Part shown: positions 1 to 6,810 of the stretch, in pieces
Numbering within the stretch: position 1 is the stretch's first letter
Layout: each line of letters begins with the position of its first letter
Origin: Actinomycetes bacterium
Lineage (GTDB): Bacteria; Actinomycetota; Acidimicrobiia; Acidimicrobiales; RAAP-2
Reading direction: 5' to 3'
Assembly (NCBI GenBank): GCA_021810205.1
Contig: JAJZJC010000009.1
Span: 1 to 53,579 of the forward strand
Length of the DNA: 53,579 nucleotides
The notes under the pieces: generated by a model
Seen by the model: only the letters and a program-made list of their open reading frames with translations
Told to the model about the DNA's origin: nothing
The model's database searches: none
Program-made: the position numbers and the translations under genes

Positions 1-375
1 CGTCACTACCGGTGCGAACAGCGACGGCGGGATCTCGAGGTAGAACAACGGCCGGGAGGCCGCTTTCAGCCTCTGGGCTATTGCCTCGTAGGTGGTGGGG
101 TCGGCGAAATCGCCGTGCACGTAGCCGAGCCGGCGCGCGAGCCGATCGAAGACCCCGTCGTCGATCGGCTCCCCGGTCGCCGCGAGGGCGGCCCGTGCCG
201 TGGCGCGCAGGTGATCTTCGGACCAGGGCTCCTTGGCCACGCCGAGGATCGGGCAGTCGAGGCGGTCGGCCGCTTCGAGGCGGTAGAGCGCCCGAAAGGT
301 CATCTTCTTGGCGAGGTCTCCGGTGATCCCGAAGATGACCAGGGCGTCGGCTGGCATCGGCGTGGGCTCGCTCAT
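1..375 (-). CDS. zwf: glucose-6-phosphate dehydrogenase, N-terminal part (cut by window edge)
   Basis: The first 125 residues of a minus-strand gene that runs off the left edge; the ATG is at 373-375. Near the N-terminus is VIFGITGDLAKK, the dinucleotide-binding GxTGDLA motif of glucose-6-phosphate dehydrogenase, followed by family-like RALYRLE and ILGVAKEPW segments. The enzyme oxidises glucose 6-phosphate to 6-phosphogluconolactone with NADP(+) or NAD(+) in the cytoplasm, the entry to the oxidative pentose phosphate pathway. The nearby disaccharide phosphorolysis operon would produce its substrate. The catalytic region lies outside the window. Confidence 0.9.
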   Translation of the reverse strand, partial: MSEPTPMPADALVIFGITGDLAKKMTFRALYRLEAADRLDCPILGVAKEPWSEDHLRATARAALAATGEPIDDGVFDRLARRLGYVHGDFADPTTYEAIAQRLKAASRPLFYLEIPPSLFAPVVT

Positions 376-550
376 GTGAGACGCGCCCCCCGTGCCGTGG
401 GCGCACTCTGAGTGGGTCCCAACCTGGGCAGTGAAGGGGAAGTCCAATGTCGTAGCCCCGAGAAGCCGCGGAAGGCGGATCGGCCGCCCGCTCCGCGGCA
501 GCGGATCGTGCTGCCCACTGCGACGACGATGGCTCGCTGGTCTTCGTAGG

Positions 551-735
551 TGGTCTCGACCTGGCGGCCCGACGGGAAGGTGTCCAACGTTGTTCCTTTG
601 CTCGTCGGCGCTCTTCGAGTACGACGTTCGGGGTCAGCGCCGCCAGGGTCGGGAGCAACGATGTCGTCGACTGGGCCACAATGCCCAGCCAGATCTACTG
701 GCCACCGGGTTACTACCCGTGGTGAAGCGATGCAA
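551..735 (+). repeat. dispersed repeat, copy A
   Basis: First of three related copies in the first 5.3 kb (others near 3620-3835 and, inverted, 5000-5215). The best conserved part is a 29-base core at 638-666, and the segment from about 586 to 660 is bounded by inverted ends related to CGTTGCTCC/GGAGCAACG, so it could fold as a long stem-loop. Similarity continues on both sides, including a GAAGCGATGCAA stretch downstream. Apart from this repeat and the MFS fragment at 1160-1339, I see nothing convincing between 376 and 1430; long reading frames here look like high-GC artefacts. Confidence 0.6.
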
Positions 736-1159
736 GGCGGGCTCCGGCTTTTGGCGAGAGAGAGCTGAGGTCACGCCGAGCATCGTCTCCTCCGTGCTCC
801 TGGCGGCACACGGTGGCTACAACGGTCCCGAGCGAGCTCCCGGCCCTGCTCTTGCGCCCTCGGGTGGGGACGTACCTCCACTCGCGTGGCCCTGGGCGTC
901 GACCGGTAGGTGCGGTAGCAGCCATTCGACACCGGACCATGGACGGGGATCCATCGGGGAGGATCCCGGATGTCAGGGACGAAGAGAACGAGGAGCAGCC
1001 CCGGCAGAGGGCACCCATGATGGCAACGACCTGCACGTCCCCATTGTGGGGGGGGTGGACATGGAGGATCTGGTACGACATGACGTACAGCCGCGACCAA
1101 AGCTGCCCGGGCCACCAGCTGAGCGTCGAGGCCACCGGATCGGGCCATCGACACAACGT

Positions 1160-1339
1160 GATGCCCCGGAAGACGTCGGGCAGCGCGATGGGCACGATCG
1201 AGGCGTTCATCGCCGCCATCAAGACGCCGATCGTGGTGTCCGACAGGGCGATCCACTTGCACCTGTGGTCAGTGGATCCCGTGGCGAGGCGGCGAGGTGC
1301 GATCGCCTCCTGTCGGGACGCGGGTGCCGTGATCGCCAT
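1160..1339 (-). pseudogene. remnant of a DHA2-type MFS drug transporter (N-terminus)
   Basis: Read on the minus strand, 1258-1160 encodes KWIALSDTTIGVLMAAMNAS followed by IVPIALPDVFRGI, the first membrane helix and following loop of EmrB/QacA-like (14-TM) drug:proton antiporters. Beyond the FRGI segment the frame no longer matches the family (the usual LAPGN and LLWMLMGY segments are missing) and degenerates. A full transporter would need about 450 more residues, so this is a decayed remnant. The part from 1339 to 1259 is only the open frame preceding the match. Confidence 0.5.
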
Positions 1340-1430
1340 CAGGAGCGTCTCCCGTTGTGGAGCCGTGCACCCGTCCCGCGCCGAGCAGGAGGCAGCAACG
1401 AAGAGCCCTCAGGCGCCAAGCGGGACGCGC

Positions 1431-3449
1431 TCATGGTCGGGAGCGCCTTGGACCTCCGGGCTTCGTGGCCGCGGCGGACGAGACGACCCCCGCCTCGGCG
1501 CCCGCCTCGGGGTTGGCCGACGCCACGGTCACCGCTTGCGGCGCGACGACTTGCTCCTGGCCCGCGAGCCGCTTCGGTATCCCGGCGATCGCCGCCAGGT
1601 CCGCGCCGTCGATCGTCTCACGCTCGAGGAGCAGCTCGACGACCTGGTCGAGCGTCTCGAGGTGGGAGCGAAGCACGTCGGTCGCTTGGACCTCGGCCTC
1701 GCGGAGGAGCCGGGCGACCTCGGTGTCGATGGCTCGCTGGGTCTCCTCGGCATACGGCCGGCCGGCGAAGGGGTTGTCGCGGCTCGGGCCTTCTGGGCCG
1801 TAGCCGATCGGACCCACCTCGGTCGAGAACCCCCACTCGCGCACCATGCGCGTGGCGAGATCGGTCGCGCCGGCCAAGTCGTTGGACGCGCCGGTCGAGG
1901 GTTCCCCGAGGACGAGGATCTCCGCGGCGCGCCCACCGAGGCGCACGGCGAGGGTGTCGGTGAGGTAGCTCTCGGGGTAGAGGTGCCGCTCGGAGATCGG
2001 GAGCTGCTCGGTGACCCCGAGCGCGGCACCGCGGGGGAGGATCGTGACCTTGGCCACCGGGTCGGTGTGCTCGGAGAGGATCGCCACGAGCGCGTGACCC
2101 GCTTCGTGGACGGCGACGGCGTGCTTCTCCTCGGGCAACAGCGCGTTCGATGCATCACGTCGGCCGATGAGCAGCCGCTCGCGTGCCGCGTCGAAATCGG
2201 CTGCGGAGATGACGGAGCGGCGGGCCCGCACCGCGTTGATCGCGGCTTCGTTGACGAGGTTGGCCAGATCCGCGCCGGAGAACCCCGGCGTTCCCCGCGA
2301 CACGGCGTCGAGATCGACGTGGGGACCGAGCTTCTTGGTCTTCGAATGGATGGCGAGGATCGCCGTGCGCTCTTTCTGGTTGGGAAGGGGGATCTCGACG
2401 GTCCGGTCGAAGCGTCCCGGTCGCAGCAGCGCGGTGTCGAGGATCTCGGCTCTGTTGGTCGCGGCCATGACGACCACGGCAGCGCCGGGCTCGAAGCCGT
2501 CCATGTCCGAGAGCAACTGGTTGAGCGTCTGCTCGCGCTCGTCGTTGGAGCCGAAGCCGCCCGGGCCGCGCCGGCCCCCGATGGCGTCGATCTCGTCGAT
2601 GAAGATGATCGACGGTGACCGCTTGCGGGCGTCGGTGAAGAGGTCCCGGACCCTCGACGCGCCGACGCCGACGAACATCTCGACGAAGCTCGACCCCGAC
2701 AGGGCGAAGAACGGGACACCGGCCTCGCCGGCGACCGCTCTCGCCAGGTGGGTCTTGCCGGTCCCGGGCGGACCGACCATGAGCACACCCTTCGGGCCGA
2801 CCGCACCGGCGGCCGCGTAGCGGTCCGGGTGCTTCAAGAAGTCGACAACCTCCATCACCTCGGCCTTGGATCCCTCGTAACCGGCGATGTCCGCAAAGCG
2901 AGTGGTAGGCCGCTCCTCGTCGTAGACCTTGGCCTTGGACTTGCCGATGCCCATGATCCCACCGAAGCCTCCCCCCAGCTGCTTGCGGCTCTTGCGACCG
3001 ATCCAGACGAACACCCCGACGATGAGGACGAGCGGCAGCAGGAAGCCGAGCACGCCCACGAACGAGCTGGTGGAGGGGATGGTGCCGGTCACCTGCACCT
3101 TGTGGGCACGCAGCAGGGGCGACAAGCGGGTGTCGTTCAAGGCGGTGGGGATCTGGGAGGTGTAGTGGGCGCCGCCGCGGAGCGTGCCGGTGACCGCGCC
3201 CGCTGAGGTGATCGTCGCGGTTGACACCTTGTTCGCCGTCACCTCGTTCACGAAGCCGGTGTAGTTCAAGGTGCGAGTCGGCGTGCCGCCCTTCGAGCCC
3301 GGGTGGAAGAGCAAGAGGAGGGCCAGCGCGAAGCCGATGGGCAGGATCCACAACCGCCATCGTGCTGAGCCTGGGGTTGGCGCGGGCAGCAGAGAGCGCT
3401 GGTTGGACGGATCCGGACGGGGCGGGGTCGTGCGGTTCGCGCTGGTCAT
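1431..3449 (-). CDS. ftsH: ATP-dependent zinc metalloprotease FtsH
   Basis: Membrane-anchored AAA+ protease that degrades misfolded membrane proteins and some regulators. With this ATG (672 aa) there is a first membrane segment at about residues 32-48, a periplasmic domain, a second segment at about 130-150, then Walker A GPPGTGKT at about 226-233, Walker B IIFIDEID at about 281-288 and the zinc-binding HEAGH near 448-452. Length is normal for the family. The frame is open to a TTG at 3488 and an ATG at 3482, neither with a clear ribosome site; the ATG at 3449 sits closer to the usual N-terminus. It is flanked by two copies of the dispersed repeat and looks monocistronic. Confidence 0.95.
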   Translation of the reverse strand: MTSANRTTPPRPDPSNQRSLLPAPTPGSARWRLWILPIGFALALLLLFHPGSKGGTPTRTLNYTGFVNEVTANKVSTATITSAGAVTGTLRGGAHYTSQIPTALNDTRLSPLLRAHKVQVTGTIPSTSSFVGVLGFLLPLVLIVGVFVWIGRKSRKQLGGGFGGIMGIGKSKAKVYDEERPTTRFADIAGYEGSKAEVMEVVDFLKHPDRYAAAGAVGPKGVLMVGPPGTGKTHLARAVAGEAGVPFFALSGSSFVEMFVGVGASRVRDLFTDARKRSPSIIFIDEIDAIGGRRGPGGFGSNDEREQTLNQLLSDMDGFEPGAAVVVMAATNRAEILDTALLRPGRFDRTVEIPLPNQKERTAILAIHSKTKKLGPHVDLDAVSRGTPGFSGADLANLVNEAAINAVRARRSVISAADFDAARERLLIGRRDASNALLPEEKHAVAVHEAGHALVAILSEHTDPVAKVTILPRGAALGVTEQLPISERHLYPESYLTDTLAVRLGGRAAEILVLGEPSTGASNDLAGATDLATRMVREWGFSTEVGPIGYGPEGPSRDNPFAGRPYAEETQRAIDTEVARLLREAEVQATDVLRSHLETLDQVVELLLERETIDGADLAAIAGIPKRLAGQEQVVAPQAVTVASANPEAGAEAGVVSSAAATKPGGPRRSRP

Positions 3450-3619
3450 GTCCCGACCCTGGGCAAGAGCGTTCGTGGGCATACCCAAGGCGAGGTGGAA
3501 GCCGGTCGACTCATCGTCGGTCCTGGCGGGTCAGGAGGGTGGTGCCGCTCCGGTTGCCTCGGGGATCACCGCTGCCGAGCCCGCTGACATCGCGTACGCC
3601 GGTGGCATGCCGGGCTGCG

Positions 3620-3835
3620 AGGCCGATCTCGAGGAGCTGGCCCGATGGGCAGGTTTCCAACGTTGCTCCTTTGCTCCTGGGCGTCTTGTCGAGCATGACG
3701 CTCGAGGTCGAGTTCGGCGCCGCCAGGGTCTGGAGCAACGACGTCGCAGACCGGGTCCAAGAGGGCCCAGCTGCAACTACTGCGCACGAGCGTACTCCTC
3801 GAAGCGATGCAAGCCGGTGCGGGCATGACTCCCTG
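3620..3835 (+). repeat. dispersed repeat, copy B
   Basis: Second copy, same orientation as copy A. The 29-base core is at 3718-3746 and the inverted ends lie near 3659-3671 and 3731-3741 (AACGTTGCTCC and GGAGCAACG). The upstream part GGCCCGATGGGCAGGTTTCC parallels copy A at 565-585. The remainder of 3489-4229, between ftsH and the GAF-ANTAR gene, shows no recognisable gene on either strand; it must contain the promoters for the two divergent genes. Confidence 0.6.
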
Positions 3836-4229
3836 GGCAAGTCGACGTGAGTCAACAGGGCGGGGACGTCGGGCCCGGCCTCGTTCACCCGAAGAACAGC
3901 AGTGGGCGATCCGGTGGATGGGTGTCGGCTGTTCCAGCGAGGTTCTCGGCTGTCATGAGCACGCGGCTGTCCCTCGCCGAGCGAGCGTGCAGAATGGCTG
4001 GTGCGGTGCGTCCTGCCCGCTTGTCGACGCTCGATCCAGACCCCGTTGACCGCCCGGTGGGCGAGGTGGCTGCCGACGTGGTCGCGCGGAGGCTCCGCGT
4101 TGACCAGGATGGGACCGCGACGCCACCGGCAAGCCCGCAGCCGTGAACACCCGCCAATTCGAGTCTCGACGATGATGGGGGTGCTCGTCACCCTCGTCGC
4201 CGGTTCGAATACAAGAAGGTGAGGAGGTC

Positions 4230-5120
4230 GTGGCTCGAGAGAACCTGATCGCGCGTACCTTCGTGGAGCTGGCCGGCACGCTGGCCGAGGGATGCGACCC
4301 GCTCGAGTTCCTCCGTCACCTGGCCAAGCGTTGCGTCGAGGTGCTCGCGATGGCCGAGGCGGGCCTGGCGCTTGTCGACGTCCGTGGGCAGCCGCAGGCA
4401 TTGGCTACCTCGAGCAAACGCATGTACCTCACCGAGCTGTTCGAGGTCCAGCACGAAGACGGTCCCTGCCTCGACTACTGGCGCAGCGGCCAAGCCGCTG
4501 CCGAGGACCACCTGGACGGCGCCACCGGACACTGGCCGTACGTCGCGTCTGTAGCCCTGGAGGCCGGGTTCGCGTCGGTCGACGCCGTCGCGCTGCGTCT
4601 TCGTGATGAGCGCCTCGGCGCTCTCGACTTGTTCGCCAACGAGGCCGCTGTCCTGGCCGACATCGATCTGGTCCTTGCCCAGACGATGGCTGACGTGGCC
4701 ACCATCGACATCCCCCTCGAGCGGTTCATCGCCCGACGCGAGGAGGTCGCCGCGCAGCTCCAGGTGGGGTTCAACACCCGGGTGGTCCTCGAGCAGGCCA
4801 AGGGCGTCGCCGCCGAGGCAATGAGGACCGATATGGACAAAGCCTTTGCGCTCCTGCACGGCTATGCCCGCCATCACAACCTCCTGCTCTCCGAGGTGGC
4901 ACGACAGGTGATCGACCGAGAGCTTGCCGCGAGGTCCCAGCGTCGCACTCGTGGTCCAGCCCCGAAGCCGTCCGGGCCGCCGCCGCTGAACCCACGCCAG
5001 GCCGGCCGGCATTACCGTCCGCCTGAAGCGCTCGATCCCACGTTGCGTCCACCTTGTGGTGCCCCGGGAATGGTGGTAGCACTGCACACAGCAGGCGCGG
5101 TTGGGCCGATTGGGCCCTGA
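4230..5120 (+). CDS. GAF-ANTAR domain regulator
   Basis: A cytoplasmic signal-responsive RNA-binding antiterminator of actinobacterial type. Residues about 20-165 form a GAF sensor domain (GPCLDYWRSG is typical), and residues about 178-235 an ANTAR domain, recognised by FNTRVVLEQAKGVAAE and a following helical segment with HNLLLSEVARQVID. The GTG start is set by a strong ribosome site (GGTGAGGAGG) just upstream. The last roughly 40 codons lie inside repeat copy C and are Pro/Gly-rich, so the C-terminal tail is probably repeat-derived rather than functional. The ligand of the GAF domain cannot be predicted. Confidence 0.85.
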   Translation: MARENLIARTFVELAGTLAEGCDPLEFLRHLAKRCVEVLAMAEAGLALVDVRGQPQALATSSKRMYLTELFEVQHEDGPCLDYWRSGQAAAEDHLDGATGHWPYVASVALEAGFASVDAVALRLRDERLGALDLFANEAAVLADIDLVLAQTMADVATIDIPLERFIARREEVAAQLQVGFNTRVVLEQAKGVAAEAMRTDMDKAFALLHGYARHHNLLLSEVARQVIDRELAARSQRRTRGPAPKPSGPPPLNPRQAGRHYRPPEALDPTLRPPCGAPGMVVALHTAGAVGPIGP

Positions 5121-5215
5121 CAGCGACATCGTTGCTCCAGACCCTGGCGACGCAGACCCGAGCGGTGTGCTCGGAGGGCGCCCCGGAGGAAGGGAGCAAC
5201 GAAGATGGCAGGACC
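5000..5215 (-). repeat. dispersed repeat, copy C (inverted)
   Basis: Third copy, inverted relative to A and B; its core is at 5124-5152 and its outer inverted end GGGAGCAACG at 5193-5202. It overlaps the last codons of the GAF-ANTAR gene, and its end supplies the ribosome-site-like GGGAG eight bases before the ATG of the STAS gene at 5205. The repeat therefore shapes both flanking coding ends. Confidence 0.6.
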
Positions 5216-5822
5216 GAGCGACGTTGTAGCGCCGTCGGAGCGGCCAGAGCGCGGCTCGCAGACGAAGGTTGCCAGCTCTGCTCGCTCCGATTTCCATCGG
5301 TGGCCGGGGGCGAGCTGGCAGCTCCTCGGCGGAGGATCTCTCCGTGCCGGCGCAGCGCCGGAGCTGCACGCAGTGGCCGTCATGGGCGGGCTCACGGCCG
5401 CCGAGCACGCAAGCGGGCCCGTCGGGACCGGTGGAGCGAGCCTGGGTCTTACCGAGTGGACGATGGGCTCGTCGATGATCGTGTCGGTCACCGGGGAAGT
5501 CGACATCGCCACCACCGACCAACTCTCCGAGGCACTCGGCGCTGCCCTGCGTCGCGGGCCCAAAGGACTCATCTGCGACCTGGCCGGCGTGGGGTTCTTG
5601 GGGGCGGCTGGCTTGACGGTGCTGCTGGTCGCTCGACGGCGGGCGATCGCCTGCCACGCCTGGTTCGACCTCGTGTGCCCGCAGCCACTGCCGCGCAGGG
5701 TCATCGCGCTGGTCGGCCTGGACGCCGTGCTGAGCTTCCACGACCATGTGGCCGAAGCGGCCGCCGCCCAGGCACGGCGCGAAGGTCGTCCCGGGCTGCC
5801 CACCGCTGCGAGAGCCAGATGA
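5205..5822 (+). CDS. STAS-domain protein (anti-sigma factor antagonist-like)
   Basis: The C-terminal part, from about residue 83, is a STAS domain: a VSVTGEVDIATTDQL strand-helix start, then LICDLAGVGFLGAAGLTVLL. STAS proteins of the SpoIIAA/RsbV type bind anti-sigma kinases and are switched off by phosphorylation of a serine in a D-S/T-S-G loop. Here that loop reads GFLGAAGL, so the phosphorylatable serine is absent and regulation may differ. The first about 75 residues are Gly/Ala/Arg-rich and partly encoded by repeat C; an internal ATG at 5382 is an alternative start but lacks a ribosome site. It lies directly after the GAF-ANTAR gene, in the same direction. Confidence 0.75.
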   Translation: MAGPSDVVAPSERPERGSQTKVASSARSDFHRWPGASWQLLGGGSLRAGAAPELHAVAVMGGLTAAEHASGPVGTGGASLGLTEWTMGSSMIVSVTGEVDIATTDQLSEALGAALRRGPKGLICDLAGVGFLGAAGLTVLLVARRRAIACHAWFDLVCPQPLPRRVIALVGLDAVLSFHDHVAEAAAAQARREGRPGLPTAARAR

Positions 5823-5899
5823 CCTGGCTCCTCGGACGTCAAGGTGGCCCGCTCGGCACGGAGCGAGACCGACCCGACGGGGGGGCGCTGGCGCGAGAT

Positions 5900-6055
5900 G
5901 TCTCGTTGCGGTGGGCACTCCGACCCACCCTCACGCTCAAAGGCCTGCAGTTCAATGGCCGGCGAGGCTTTTCGGGCACGCCGCTTCACCCCGACGAGAT
6001 CGCTCACCCCGAGATCAGCGAAGCGGCCGTCCTGGCGGGGCGGCTGCGCTCATGA
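5900..6055 (+). pseudogene. possible DUF2231 membrane-protein remnant
   Basis: The frame ending at 6055 carries TLTLKGLQFNGRRGFSGTPL followed by HP, resembling the N-terminal region of DUF2231 proteins (a heme- or quinone-associated membrane family). After HP the match stops and the frame ends in a TGA that overlaps the ATG of pgmB. No start codon or ribosome site is obvious, so this is probably a truncated remnant. The rest of 5823-6051 shows nothing else. Confidence 0.3.
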
Positions 6056-6810
6056 GCAGCGATCACCCGCTGGGCCTGGCCGGCCATGTCCGAGCATGCC
6101 TGTTCGATCTCGACGGTGTCCTGACCGAGACGGCAAAGGTGCACGCTGCGGCGTGGAAGGAGATGTTCGACGGCTTCTTGGAGGCGAGGTCGGCCACGCA
6201 TGGCGAGCGCTTCGTCGCCTTCGACGCGGTAGCCGACTACGACACCTACGTCGATGGTAAGCCGAGAGCGGACGGAACCCGGTCGTTCCTCGCGTCGCGC
6301 CACATCAGCCTGCCAGAGGGCAGCCCCGAGGATCCGCCGGACGCTCGGACCATCAACGGGCTCGGCAACGCCAAGAACGAGCTCGTCTTGGCCAAGATCA
6401 AACAGGACGGTGTCGAGGCCTATGCGGGGTCGGTGCGCTACGTGAAGGCCGTGCGCGCCGCCGGTTTGCACCGGGCCGTCGTGTCTTCGAGCGCGAACTG
6501 CGCCGACGTGCTCGTCGCCGCCGGCATCGCCGGGCTGTTCGAGGCTCGCGTCGACGGGATGAGCGTCGAGAAGGACCACCTCAAGGGCAAGCCCGCCCCC
6601 GACACCTACCTCGCTGCAGCTCGCGCGCTCGGGGTCGAGCCCGGCGAGGCAGCAGTCTTCGAGGACGCACTGTCTGGGGTCGAGGCGGGCAAGGCTGGTG
6701 GGTTCGGTCTCGTCGTCGGAGTGGACCGTGTCGGCCAAGCCGACGCGCTGTACTCCCACGGCGCCGATGTGGTCGTCGCCGACCTGGCCGAGCTGATCGG
6801 CCCGTCGTGA
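6052..6810 (+). CDS. pgmB: beta-phosphoglucomutase (HAD superfamily)
   Basis: Converts beta-glucose 1-phosphate to glucose 6-phosphate in the cytoplasm. The 252-residue protein has the HAD nucleophile motif LFDLDGVLTET (Asp19 nucleophile, Asp21 acid/base), a helical cap, VVSSSAN (motif II, about 144-149), KGKPAPDTYL (motif III lysine, Lys180) and VFEDALSGVEAG (Glu204, Asp205 for Mg binding). All catalytic positions are present. It overlaps the next gene by four bases (GTGA), which encodes the phosphorylase that makes its substrate. Length is slightly above the typical 220 because of an N-terminal extension and cap insertions seen in actinobacterial relatives. Confidence 0.9.
   Translation: MSSDHPLGLAGHVRACLFDLDGVLTETAKVHAAAWKEMFDGFLEARSATHGERFVAFDAVADYDTYVDGKPRADGTRSFLASRHISLPEGSPEDPPDARTINGLGNAKNELVLAKIKQDGVEAYAGSVRYVKAVRAAGLHRAVVSSSANCADVLVAAGIAGLFEARVDGMSVEKDHLKGKPAPDTYLAAARALGVEPGEAAVFEDALSGVEAGKAGGFGLVVGVDRVGQADALYSHGADVVVADLAELIGPS

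Noticed and set aside
392-1963. A 523-codon plus-strand frame
   Set aside because: Arg/Pro/Ser-rich translation, runs antisense into ftsH, and has no ribosome site or conserved segment.
4140-4215. GGTTCGAAT T-loop-like sequence suggesting a tRNA
   Set aside because: No acceptor stem, anticodon arm or D-arm can be formed around it.
3511-4401. A 296-codon minus-strand frame across repeat B
   Set aside because: Composition is random-like, it runs antisense into the GAF-ANTAR gene, and it contains repeat sequence.
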